A stretch of 64,000 nt of DNA from Ananas comosus. Lineage: Eukaryota > Streptophyta > Magnoliopsida > Poales > Bromeliaceae. Each line of letters starts with the position of its first letter. Position 1 is the stretch's first letter. Shown here one piece after another: positions 9,725 to 20,907 of this stretch. The notes under the pieces were generated by a model. The model searched no databases and was not told where the DNA came from. It saw only the letters and a program-made list of their open reading frames with translations. The position numbers were made by a program, and so were the translations under genes. The stretch is from the NCBI RefSeq assembly GCF_001540865.1, contig NC_033623.1:7290503-7354502 (forward strand), written 5' to 3'.

Positions 9725-12470
9725 AGTCGATCACACAGGCTCGAAGCATGTCCTCAAGAGTCTGTATAGTGCGCTCTGACTACCCGTCACTCTGAGGGTG
9801 GAAAGCTGTACTAAAATCCAAGCGCGTTCCCAAGGCATCTTGTAAGCTCATCCAAAAATGAGATACAAAACTGGGATCTCGATCCAAAACTATAGAAGTA
9901 GGTACCCCGTGCAGTCGCACAATCTCATCAAGATATACCTGTGTGAGTCTCTCACTAGTCCAAGTAGTGTGGATAGGTATGAAATGAGCCGATTTCGTCA
10001 ACCTATCCACGATCACCCAAATAGCATCATGCCCGGCTTGTGAGCAAGGCAATCCCATCACAAAGTCCATAGTGATCTTCTCCCACTTCCACACCCGAAT
10101 CGGTAAACTCTGCAATTTTTTCGCGGGAACCAGATGCTCAGCCTTCACCTGTTGGCAAGTTAAACATCTAGAAACAAATTCACCAATGTCCTTCTTCATC
10201 CCGGGCCACCAATAAAGCAACTTCAAGTCCTTATACATCTTGGTGCCTTCCGGATGTATAACATAAGGTGCACGGTGTGCTTCCTGAAGAATGTCCTCTT
10301 TCAGTGCCGATTCCGCCGGTACACAAATCCGCCCGCGGAAACGCATCAATCCGAAATCATCCACGGTAAAATCACCGGTGCAACCATCAACCAATTTATC
10401 TCTAATCTTTTGCAATTCCACATCGGAAACTTGCTTTGTTTTAATTCTATCCAGAAGTGTAGGTTACACTACCAAGGTCATCAACCTCAAGGGTGTGTCA
10501 GGTGTCACCACTTCCAACACCAACTGCTTTATCTGTTCGATTAATTGCGGTTGATTAACAACATGCATCACTAAGTTTTCCGTCGATTTTCTATTTAGCG
10601 CATCCGCCACCACGTTAGCCTTGCCCGGGTGGTAAAGAATCGTCAAATCATAATCCTTGAGGAGCTCCAACCATCTGCGCTGCCTCAAGTTCAACTCCTT
10701 CTGAGTAAATAAATACTTTAAGCTCTTGTGATCCGTATATACTTCGCACCGCTCGCCATAAAGATAATGGCGTCATAGCTTCAATGCAAAAACTACGGTC
10801 GCCAACTCCAAATCGTGAGTAAGGTAATTTCTTTCATAATCCTTCAATTGGCGGGATGCATACACGATCACCTTCCCGTCCCGCATCAAAACGCAACCCA
10901 ATCCATTAAGAGAAGCATCGCTATAAATCACATACCCTGCTCCAGCAGTCGGCAAGGTAAGGATCGAGGCAGTCGTCAATATTTGCTTCAACTCTTGAAA
11001 GCTTCTTTCACACGCATCATTCCAAATGAACTTGGTGCCTTTATGTGTGAGCCTCGTTAGGGGAGTAGATAACTTTCAAATCCCTCAACAAACCGTCGGT
11101 AGTAGCCGGCCAAACCAAGAAAGCTCTGAATCTCCGTGACGCCCGTCAGCCTTGGCCAATCTTTGATAGCTTCAATTTTCCTCAGATCCACAGCTATACC
11201 CGATCTAGAAATCAAATGGCCCAAAAACGCCACCTCTCTAAGCCAAAACTCATACTTTTTCAATTTGGCATAGAGCTTCCTTTCCTACAGCACTTGAAGT
11301 ACAAGTCTCAAGTATTCCTCGTGATCCACATCACTTCGGGAATAGACCAAAATATCATCGATGAATACTACGACGAACCTATCTAGATAAGGCTTAAAAA
11401 CACGGTTCATCAAATCCATAAAAGCTGCCGGGGCATTAGTAAGCCCAAACGGCATAACTGTAAACTCATAATGTTCATACTGTGTTCTGAAAGCCGTCTT
11501 CGACATATCCTCAGGCTGGATCATTAACTGGTGATATCCCGACTGTAAGTCGATCTTGGAATATACACTAGATCCCTGGAGTTGATCGAATAGATCATCA
11601 ATCCTCGGTAATGGATACTTGTTCTTAATCGTGACTTTATTAAGTTCACGATAGTCCATGCACAAGCGAAGCGATCCATCCTTCTTCTTAACAAATAGGA
11701 CCGGCGCTCCCCAAGGTGACACACTCGGTCGCACAAAGCCCTTGTCCAAAAGATCTTGTAACTGTGCCTTCAGCTCCTTCAACTCAGCTGGTGCCATCCT
11801 ATAGGGAGCTTTTGAGATTGGAGTAGCCCCGGGGACGAGATCTATTACAAACTCAATTTCCCTATCAGGTGGAATGCCTGGTAACTCTGCTGGAAACACA
11901 TCTCCAAACTCCCGTACTACGGGGATATCCTCAATCCTAGGGGCGCCGACGTCACCCCTCAACACCACAATAGCCAAATAGGCTACACAGCCTCTGCTAA
12001 TCAACTGCCTAACTCGAGAGGAGCTAATCGTCATCGCAAACAGCGAACTCTGGCATCCATGATACACAACCTCCGCCTGCCCCGGCTCTCTAAAAGTCAC
12101 CGTTCGATTCTTGCAATCGATAGTGGCGAAGTACTTGGTCAACCAATCGATGCCCATCACAATATCAAACTCTCCGAGTTTATGCAAAGCTAGCAAATCC
12201 ACAGGCATGATCCAATCTCCAACCCAAATAGGGCAATTGGGGCAACACTCCTTAATGTCCAAGGAGTGGTCGGGGACGACGACCCGTCCCGGATGCAACA
12301 AAGAGACAAGTGGGATGCCATGCAACTCGGCAAATAGCCGGTCTATGAATGAATGCGATGCAACGGTATCAAATAATGCTCGTACTCGAATACCATAAAG
12401 TAAAATGATACCTGCGACCACATTCTCGGCTGCTGCCGCCTCCTTAGTCTAGGCAGCGTACATGCGCCCG
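9725..12470 (-). pseudogene. Tekay-like Ty3/gypsy Pol, decayed (PR-RT-RNaseH-IN)
   Basis: Domain order on the minus strand is protease, reverse transcriptase, RNase H, integrase, which defines Ty3/gypsy. Protease: the usual D-T-G reads D-T-V (12362-12370). [22 protein letters not shown] and the catalytic F-I-D-D at 11354-11365. RNase H: Y-S-D-A-S near 10920 and [12 protein letters not shown] near 10610. Integrase: W-W-P-G-M-K-K-D, the C-L-T-C zinc pair and D-R-D-P-S-F, cut after L-E-D-M-L-R-A-C so any C-terminal chromodomain is gone. Lesions: TAG 11285-11287, TGA 10773-10775, TAG 9780-9782, and frameshifts near 11060 and 10460. Tekay lineage is inferred from RT motifs. The element cannot encode a working polyprotein. 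Confidence 0.9.
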
Positions 12471-12683
12471 CTAGGGGCCTACCGTGACCCCTCCGTCTGC
12501 CGCTGAACTGGTGGTCGCCCGGCCTGGTGATGCGCAGAAAGTGTCCCCTGGCTGGGACCCAGTGAAGCTGGTGCAGATGACGACGATGGCGCTAGAACTG
12601 AAACCCTCGGGCAGTCCGACTGGAAGTGGCCCTCCTGGCCACACGAAAAGCACCTGCCCCGACTGCGTGTACACTGTCGTGAA
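12471..12683 (-). pseudogene. Gypsy Gag C-terminus with CCHC zinc knuckle
   Basis: On the minus strand, CFSCGQEGHFQSDC (C-x2-C-x4-H-x4-C) encodes the nucleic-acid-binding knuckle of Gag. The frame continues into the protease region, as in Tekay-type elements with a single gag-pol frame. It is broken by TAG codons at 12479-12481 and 12449-12451, both compatible with CAG to TAG change. Everything upstream of the knuckle (capsid, leader, PBS) is missing at the N at 12684. Confidence 0.75.
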
Positions 12684-12684
12684 N
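12684..12684. other. Single N at a structural jump
   Basis: Left of this base is gag near the zinc knuckle; right of it is LTR leader sequence. The remaining LTR, PBS and most of gag are missing, so this N hides a gap of unknown size. Confidence 0.7.
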
Positions 12685-13368
12685 GCTCCTACGTCGAGAA
12701 CGAGCTGAAATACTAACAGTCGACGGTGGATTTCAGCAAACAACAATTTACCGAGTCGAAGCAGTAAAAACTTGCCCAAAATCCAGGGAAATGCTGAAAT
12801 ACTCACCTCGACAACACCGGGCACCGCTGCGACAGAAAAACGGCGAAAACCTCCGCTCGCCCGGCCTGCTCGTAGCAACACGACGACGGAAGTATGCCCG
12901 AACGGCTCTGCGGCGCGACGTCGGCGACGAATCCGAGCTTCCTCTTGCCTTCAACCGGATGGGAGAGTGAGAGAGATGGAGAATTGCAGCAAGAAGGCCT
13001 CTCTCTCTCTCCTTACACGGAACTATATAGAGGGGAGTGAAAGAGATACAAACGAGGCAAGGTAAAAATACTAAAAAGCCCCTCACCTACTCTGGTGTAC
13101 CGGTACACGGGATCGCGTACCGGTACAGGAAGCTAACCCGAGAGCAGTACGCGCTCAGCCAGTATAGCGTACCGGTACACCTCGCTGGCTATACCGGTAC
13201 AGCCAGCAGGAAAATCTGCTATTTCGCAGATTTCTTCGCTGAAGGCTGCTCTCGCGTCCGACGGAGTCCGTTTTGCGTCTATTTGATGCCAACGCGACTC
13301 GGGCTTGTCCCGACACTCTCCAGAGCTGTCGACAAGCCCCCACAGCCAGACACCAGGGATCTCACAGT
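12685..13368 (-). mobile_element. G1 gypsy LTR, 5' part (minus)
   Basis: In element sense it begins TGTGAGATCCCTGG at 13368, right where the Sirevirus integrase frame is cut. It then has a U3 palindrome array, a TATA box (CTATATAG, 13021-13030), a GA-rich leader and G/C-rich sequence with CTTCAACCGG. It stops at the N at 12684. It is the presumed 5' LTR of the pol at 9725-12470, but the N prevents proof. Family differs from LTR A by its terminus. Confidence 0.65.
13021..13200 (-). promoter_or_regulatory. G1 LTR promoter with GTACCGGTAC palindromes
   Basis: TATA box at 13021-13030 (minus). Perfect GTACCGGTAC at 13097-13106, 13117-13126 and 13169-13178, and a one-mismatch copy at 13191-13200. 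The nearest is about 67 bp upstream of the TATA box. The paired layout is the same as in LTR A although the two LTRs have different ends. Confidence 0.65.
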
Positions 13369-16293
13369 ATAGGGGGCCGAGAATTCATGTTTTATACCGT
13401 TTGAAACACAGAAATCAACAAATTTAGAATTTATGAATTCTCCCCCTTGATCGCTTCGAATGCGTATAATTTTATCATTTCGTTCAGTCATAAGACGGAG
13501 ACAGATTTCAGAAAAAGAATTAAAAGTATCAGCTTTTTCTCGTAAGAAAGCACTCCATACATAGCGAGTAAAATCATCAACAATAAGCAGAATATAACGT
13601 TTTCCACCCAAACTTTGAATCCTAGATGGTCCCATCAAGTCCATGTGAAGTAACTCTAGAGGTTTAGTTGTCCCTAAGTGGTTCAAGTTCTTATGTGTGG
13701 ATCTAGTTTGTTTCCCTAATTGGCAACCCCCACACACAGTGTTCTCTTTATAGTCAATCTTAGGTACACCTCTAACTACCTCCTTCTTGGTGATCTTAGA
13801 TAGCTCCTTAAAATTGATGTGACCTAGTCGTTCATGCCATAAAGTTTCAGTTTCTAATGACGCTAGGTTACAATGTTCAGTGGCCGAACTAGGAACTACA
13901 TAACAATTATTCTGAGATCTAATGCCCTTTAAGAATAAATTGTCATCACGAGTCACATGGCATTCTTTATCAGAAAAGTTCACCGAATACCCATCATCAC
14001 ACAATTGACTTATGCTTACGAGATTAGATTTAAGCCCTTCAACATAAAAAACATCATTCAACGTAGGACCGTCTGAGATAGTCACTGTTCCTTTTCCAAC
14101 GATTTTTGACGATCGACCGTCTCCAAAAACAACAAGTCCTCCGGAGATTTTGGTCAAAGAAGTAAACCAATTTTTATCTCCGGTCATGTGACGGGAACAG
14201 CCACTATCCAGATACCAAGATGAGTTATCGTAAGCATGAAGTGAAGTGTGAATGACTAGGCATGGGAAGAGTTCACCTTTGCGCACCCAAACCTTACGTG
14301 TTTTGGGTTGTGTCCGTTCGCTTGCTTTTGTTGATCGTGGCTTGTCGACGATTTGAATTGACTTCCCCTTCATGTCCTCCTTCTTTGGTTTCCATGCTTG
14401 TTTTGCCTTTGGCTTTGGAATATTTGGTGTCCGAATTTGGCTCTTCTTTTGTTCTATTTTCTTTGGAGTCACAATTGACTTCAATGTCGTTCTAGGGTCA
14501 CTCTTCAAGAGAGCTATTGAGCTCTTTCCCTTTTGAAAGCAGACTTTCTTTATGTGTCCTAAAACACCACAAATATGACAAGTTTTGTTAGTCAAATTGT
14601 GTTTAGGAGAGACAAACTTACCATAAAGTTTAGGTACAGCAGTCGACGAGTTTCCATCATCCTTCTTCATAACTTGATCAATATATGTCCGTTCATAACC
14701 AAGTCCAAGTTTATTGGTTTGACCAAGTCCAAGCATCTTGTCTAGTTTGCTCGAGCCAGATGAAAATTGGTTCAAATCTGACTTCAGTTGAATGATCGTC
14801 TTGGTGAATTCCATATTTGCTTCTCTAGCTTCTGAGTTTTGCTTGGTAAGAAAATTGATGTTCTCCGCTTGAGTCTCCTTTTCTTTTTCAAGTAACGAAC
14901 ACTTCTCAAGCAAAGAATTGTAAGCCTTGGTCAACCCATCTCTCTCTTGTTCTAAATCCTTTGTTAGAGAGACCAACTTTGAATTTTCTTGTTCCAACTC
15001 ATGTAGACTACGCCGAAGTCTCTTGTTGTGTTTAGCCATCTTCTTTGATTCAACAACTAATTGTTGATATGCTGCGACCATGTCATCTTCGTCTGAGTCT
15101 TCATCCGATGAGTTCTCCGAAGATGACTTCTCTTGTATAGATGTCGTAGAAATCGAGTCAGTAGATGCTAGACACATGAACGTTGAATCCTGTGCAAACA
15201 GTGCCGTGGCATTTACATCCTCTTCGCTTGAAGTAGAATCGTCAGATGAGGAGTCGTCCCAAGTCATAGCTTGCATAGCTTTCTTCTTCAACGTCTTTTT
15301 ATTAGGACAGTCAGACGCTATATGGCCAAAGCCCCTACACTTGTAGCATTGGATTTGACCTTCACCGCTTTTCCTCTCTTTTGTGGAGTCCTTTTGAGAG
15401 TTATCAGATTTTCTGTATTTTGACGAAGAAGAAGAAGACGGACCCCCTTTAGATTTGTTTGTCTTTGATGAAGTAGACTTGGGAGGAAACTTCTTTCTAA
15501 AGTTCCGACGGAACTTCTTTGTTAGAAGTGCGAGTTGTTTCTCAAAGTCCTCCAAGCTTTGCTCCGACTCTGAATCTGATGAGGTTGACGAGATATCTCC
15601 TTTTGTTGATTTTAGAGCCATGCCTGAGGCTTTAGAAAAAGACTTGGAAGAAGACGAATTAGAAGGAAAAGTCATTTCATACGTTTGAAGAGCACCAACT
15701 AATTCATCTACTTTGAGTTCATCCGGATGTTTTACCGTTTTAATGGCCGCAACCTTGGGACAAAAACGTTCGGGAAGAGTTCTCAAAATTTTTCGAACGA
15801 TTTTTGGTTCAGAAATTTTTTCACCCAAATTTGCACAAGTATTAACAATATCTTGAAGACGAGTGTAATACTCGGTAAAGGTTTCATTTTCTTCCATACG
15901 AATAGAATCAAAACGACTAGTCAACATTTGTAATTTCTGAACCTTTACCAAGCTTGTACCCTCGTGAGTGATTTATAAGGTGTCCCAAATTTCTTTGGCG
16001 GTTTCACATGCCGATACTCGTGAAAATTCACTTTGATTCAACGCATTGAACAAAGCATTGATACCCTTCCCATTGAACGAAGATAGTTCATTTTCGTCTT
16101 TTGTCCACTTATTTCTAGGTTTCGGACCGGTAACATTCTCGACCACTTCAGTAGGATGTTTCCATCCGAATTCAACGGCTTGCCAAACCCTCTCGTCGAT
16201 AGCAATAAGAAACGCCCTCATACGGACTTTCCAATACGCGTAGTTAGTGCCATCGAAGAGAGGGGGTCGATTAACGTTGCCGCCCTCGGCCAT
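13369..16293 (-). pseudogene. Sirevirus Gag-Pol, truncated in integrase
   Basis: One frame from ATG 16293 is open apart from a TAA at 15973-15975 (the matching codon in Sirevirus 1 is CAA). Order: UBN2-like Gag; acidic/serine-rich linker; CCHC knuckle CYKCRGFGHIASDC near 15310-15350; a long coiled coil at about 14780-15070 (Lys/Glu/Leu rich); a second knuckle CHICGVLGHIKKVC near 14540-14580; protease W-Y-L-D-S-G-C-S-R-H-M near 14180-14215; pre-integrase W-H-E-R-L-G-H; integrase with H-M-D-L-M-G-P and S-D-Q-G-G-E-F. The frame leaves Copia sequence right after S-A-P-Y-T, before the third catalytic residue (Glu), where the G1 LTR starts. Integrase before RT, two knuckles and the coiled coil point to the Sirevirus (SIRE/Maximus) lineage. 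RT, RNase H and the 3' LTR are absent. Confidence 0.9.
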
Positions 16294-16311
16294 AGATTAC
16301 AACCTATACCC

Positions 16312-16323
16312 GCTCTGATACCA
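16312..16323 (-). other. Primer-binding site, Sirevirus 2
   Basis: TGGTATCAGAGC on the minus strand, perfect match to initiator tRNA-Met complement, two bases from the LTR end at 16326 and 18 bases before the gag ATG. Confidence 0.92.
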
Positions 16324-16325
16324 CT

Positions 16326-17523
16326 TGTAAGATATGAATCCCTAGGATCTAAAAGGTAAAAGACACCTAGAGGGGGGTGAATAGGTGTAAACGGCAACAA
16401 TCTCGAAACTCGATGCAAATTTAAAATAGAATGCGGAAAAATAAAATCAGCACACCGAGAATTAACGTGGGAAAACTCCAAACCGGAGAGAAAAACCCAC
16501 GGGACCAACCACACAAAGAAATCCACTAAGAAAACATGAGTACAAGTGATTTATCAAAAATACAAGACTCGAAATACCGAATTCTCGTTGTAGAATATCT
16601 TTGCCAGTCCTCGATCGCTTGAAATCCTCCAACCGATCACACTGCAACCTAGCAGCGTCAACTGCTCATCCCTCGAAGCGTCCACCGAATCGCTCGCTTC
16701 ACCGAGATGCAGTGCCGACCTCCTCCGGCTTGTAGAATTGAAGATTTGTGGTGATTTAACTTTTGAAAATAAGGCTATGAGAGGTTACTTTAAATAATAC
16801 ATACTACTTGATTTGTAGGAAGTACCGAGTAAAAACGAAGAATAACGATGTTGATTGCTTTGAACTCATTCATGGTAAATGAGAGCATTGAAAGAGAGAG
16901 GAGAGTGTGTTAGGTTTGGAATTTGGTAAAATATTCAAAGCCTCAATTTGAGACGACGGCCACATAGCTTATTGAATGTTAGAAGACTTAGAAGTAGAAT
17001 GGATGCAAAAGTCGATTTTAAAAACCTTGTGTCGTCCTCAGAGACGGGTGCGCTGTCGAGGAGACCGGTCTGTCGAGAGAACCGGTCTCTCAAGTGAGGA
17101 ACGGTCTCCTGCGGTTGAGCCAAAAAACCAACTTCAGGAACGCCGGTCTCTCAAACTTGGACCGATCCCTCGTCGGCGCACGAAGATCACCAAGGTTCGG
17201 GAACCGGTCTCTCATCACAGGGGACCGGTTGCATCAAGGTTTACGCAGTGAGGACCTTGGGAGAACCGGTCTCTCCATTTCAGAGACCGGTCCCAGAACA
17301 CAAGAAAGTTCAGAAAATTTGTTTAAAAACAATCTAAGCCTTCTGAACTTATTTTAATCATGTATCTTCACCACAAATGATCTTTTCTACATACCTTAGG
17401 TGTCGATCTTTCCGAATGAGTCTTTGTCCTCCAATTTGAATCTTTTCTCAAAAACTTCTGCGATCAACTCTTCCAGACTCCAAACAACTTTACGAAATTC
17501 GCCAACCTATAAAATCCTTAACA
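16326..17523 (-). mobile_element. 5' LTR of Sirevirus 2
   Basis: 1198 bp, plus-strand ends TGTAAGA...CCTTAACA. Closely related to the solo LTR at 1711-2900. Its U3 array of GACCGGTC (17040-17300) is partly decayed. The TATA position reads AGCTTATTGAATG instead of the AGCTTATTTATATG of the other copy, so the promoter looks damaged. The element lies in a plus-strand LTR A that resumes at 17524. Confidence 0.87.
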
Positions 17524-17935
17524 TCTTTTTCTCGATGTTTTTCAGAGCCTTCCGCGCATGGGGAGGCCAGGGATCGCGGAAAGGGTACCGCCTCGGGCTA
17601 GCGTGCTCGCCGAGGGATCGTTCGATACTCTCATTTTTTTTTTCTTTTTGTGAGAGGTTGAGAGTTTCACCATTGTACTAGAGACCACCATTTTTGTACC
17701 TTTGAGACTTTTATTGTACTACTTTATGGTTTACTTTTATCGTTTAGTTGTATCCTTTTTCTTTTGTTATAGAAAGTAGAATCATACTGCTCTGATATCA
17801 TTAGTTGTTGCTCTTTCCTTTCGGCTATGTTTCTTGCTTTACTTCCGCTTTTATTGTAGACGCCTTATATGTGCAGACATATGGCGGGTCTGGGCGCGCT
17901 ACCGGGAGGGCCTCTGCCGGTCCCGGGGCGTGACA
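17524..17935 (+). mobile_element. LTR A, 3' end fragment
   Basis: Starts at the acceptor-like TTTTTCAG/AGCCTTCC and runs to CCCGGGGCGTGACA at 17935. It is collinear with 3971-4373. Everything 5' of it was displaced by the Sirevirus and is not found on the other side. Confidence 0.75.
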
Positions 17936-18017
17936 CCGACGCCCGCGCCCGCCCGTGCTGCCACGTGGGCGCGACCCACACCCAGCGCCCGTGCGGCCCA
18001 GGAGAGTGGGGAGAGGG

Positions 18018-18260
18018 AGAGAGGGGAGGAGAGAGAGAGAGAGAGAGCCGGGGGGGTGCGCGCGACCAGCGCCTCGCGCACCCGCGAGAGGGAGAGAGAG
18101 AGAGGGAGCCTGGGACTGGTGTGGGGAGAGAGAGAGAAAGAGAGAGCCAGGAAAAAAAGGGGGGGTGGAGAGAGAGAGAGAGAAAAAGGGAGCCGGAGAG
18201 AGGGCAAAAGGGAAAGAGAGAGGGAGCCGGAGAGAGAGAGAGAGAGGAGGGTCCCACCGA
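18018..18260 (+). repeat. GA-rich low-complexity tract
   Basis: Imperfect (GA)n and GGGAGAGAGA runs. They produce Arg/Glu-rich and Leu/Ser-rich open frames on both strands that are composition artefacts, not genes. The tract precedes the LTR D TATA box. Confidence 0.85.
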
Positions 18261-18904
18261 AGCCCTCGCCTAACACGGGGAGGCTTCGGAGAACTCAGGA
18301 TTCAATATATGTATAGATCCTCTCCATCCTGTATGTATGAAAGAGAGAAAGGGAAAAGAAGAGAAGGAGAAGAAGAAAAATAGAAGTTAGAATCTTCAAC
18401 TACTCGACGACCCGATCAAGATCGCGCACGTAAAATTTCTTTGATTTTTCAACTGTGAGGGTATTATGATGATGGGAGGTTTCAAAATCAGTTTTTTCAT
18501 AGGGATTTGATCACAGCGGTTATAGGGGATGAGTTTTTGTTGGATTTTGTGAAAATCAAGTTTCTACAACTGATTTCAAAGCATTTAGGTGCCGATTCCG
18601 CGTGACTTTCGTAGAGAAAAGTTTTATGCAGTTTCGGAGTGCGTTGGCTGTTGTGAAATCTGCAGGATAGCAGCAGCATGCGCAAATAGCAATAGTATGC
18701 GCAAATAGGAGCAGCAACATCCTGTAGTTGCAAGTTGCAGCAGCTGGCAGCAGCAAAACTGCAGCAGTAGTGGGGGAGCTTGATCAAACGTAATTGGAGC
18801 CTCCAGCAGTGAAATTGATGCTTAAATTGTGAAATTGAGGTTTGTTTATTAAAGAGGGGAGTAGTGGAGATCAGCCCACACCTAATACCTGCTGGGAATT
18901 TGAG

Positions 18905-20487
18905 GTAAGTTGGTTGGAATATTTAAATTTAGAGTTTGAGCCGTATTAAAAGTGATGTTGGAGTTTCGTTGATTCTTTTGATCCGATTTGTGAAACTAAA
19001 ATTGTAGGTGCCAAATTGAGCTCCTGTTGGTATTCTAGTAAGGGAGAGGAACTTGTGGACTTGTTTCTTCAACCAAATTTTAGGTTAGTTTCTTTAAGCT
19101 TTTGAGCTGAATTGTGGAGAATAATGAAGTTCGCTGATTTTTTTTCGGATCCGATTCTTCTACCTAACAAATTGCAGAATCCTTGCTCGCTCCTACTTCA
19201 ATTCTAGCTGGTTGGGAGCTGTCCCTAGCTGAACTTAAAGCTTAGTAAAGCTTAATTTAATGAAAATCTAAAATTTTAGCCGAAAGGGATTTCTTTTAAG
19301 TAACTTTTTTGGACTTCAACCGACCTAGCAGGTTTGAAACTAGGTTGCCGGATTTTCTGAGTCACTACTAGTTCCTTGAGCTGAGGGGAGTGATCTCGAG
19401 TTGGTGGAATTCTTGTCTTGGTAGGATTAGCTATCGAGGTGGGTTCCGTGTCGCCGAAAACAGCGAATTTCCTTCTATGTCTATTTGTATGCATATGTAT
19501 ATTCATATGTTTATATATGCTGGTAGAGTGTAGTAATGGCATAGAAGTGAATAGAAAGCCTGGATAACATGATGTATTCTTGAGGATACTAATTTAAGCT
19601 AGATTGTATGACCAATAGGCTAAATGGCTTTTCACAATGAATTCCTTCTCACGTAATAAGTTACATACACTAGTGTAGGCTGAGAGGGGTCGTTGATATT
19701 ACATGCATTATGTTTGATATATAATTGATGATTTTAGTTCTTTTGATATTATCAAGTTTCTTTTGTTAATATACTATATATGAGGTAATGCCAAAAGGGT
19801 CCATTAGACATTGACATATATATATATCGATTATTGCTCTCTATATCCTAAGATTGTGATAAAGGCCGTGGATTAGCGTCGTAGTAATGGGCAATGTTTT
19901 TGAGATATTAGGACATATATGAGTATGCCATTGTGATTAGTGAGTTGATAGGCTCTATGATCGTGCCGATGGCACATGGATCGATATTAGTGATCTTTTT
20001 GATCATCGCATAGACCATAGCCTGCAGCCCTATATTGAGCTTGACAGTGATACGTGCTATGATACTCGGTACGGGTCCCTCCCCTCGAGTGCCGCTCTGG
20101 ATGCTGGCTAGTGATAGCAAAGACAGTAGCCTAGGTGTTGCCGTCACACCTACGGGAGTGTGTCCATGCACTAGGCAGGCGCAGGCTTGACCGAACCTAT
20201 GAGTCCGTCGTTGCGATTGGGTACTATTACAGCATTTGTTTATTAATATTAGCATTGATGCATGCTTTAGTTTCCTTCTTTCCTTTACATGTATAGAGGC
20301 ATGATAGTTCAATAGTTATATATCTGTTCATTTTGTGCTCAGTTAATCATTTTCTAGCACACTTTATTGTTCTTTTATCAATCTTGCCTCTAGTAGACCT
20401 AGTAGGAAGGTCGTGGTTGTCGTCGACCGTATCCACTAGGAACTGGTGTTTAGTAGTTTTCACGCCCTTTTCTGGTTTTCTTTTCAG
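18905..20487 (+). other. Candidate intron inside LTR D
   Basis: Donor TTTGAG/GTAAGTTGG at 18905 is a near-perfect plant 5' splice site, about 600 bases after the TATA box. Acceptor TTTTCTTTTCAG ends at 20487, preceded by TTTTCACGCCC. Span 1583 bp. Inferred from sequence only. Confidence 0.45.
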
Positions 20488-20907
20488 AAACAGCTGCACC
20501 TTCTGTTAATCGAGATAAGAGAATCGTGCCTAGATAGCACTTCCTACCAGTGTACTTGAGCGATAGAAGGACCACCAGCTAGATGTTTTAGTTTATAGTA
20601 TACATCAAAACTGGCGATGGCCAGAGCTTTTTATTTGTACATTTATCTTTCTGGTCGGCTGAGACTACATGATGTTGTACAGTGATGTATAGTAGTTTTG
20701 TTTATAGTGCTCTGATCCATGTAGTTCGTTTATTTAGTGACCTTCTTATTGTTCTTGTGATTTGGAAAAACTTTCTGTTGTGATCTCTAGAATTATTTTG
20801 CTAGTATTATGTTACGTTGGTGCTTTGTCCGGACAAGGAAAACTTTGTCCGTTTGGCGGGTCTGTTCACATCCCTGTGGGCCTCCGCTGTGGAATTGGGG
20901 CGTGACA

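Larger units (their letters stand above)
17936..20907 (+). mobile_element. LTR D, plus orientation
   Basis: A long gypsy LTR ending GGAATTGGGGCGTGACA at 20907. It contains a GA-rich stretch, a TATA box (ATATATGTATAG near 18305), CAG-rich patches (18660-18770), a strong donor GAG/GTAAGT, the hairpin-like GAACTGGTGTTTAGTAGTTTTCACGCCC and an acceptor TTTCTTTTCAG. The 5' start is not visible; LTR A abuts at 17935. No PBS follows 20907, so it may be a 3' or solo LTR. Confidence 0.6.

Noticed and set aside
17834..18383. Arg/Glu-rich and Leu/Ser-rich open frames of 120-160 codons
   Set aside because: They arise from the (GA)n tract in LTR D and show no protein-family signature.
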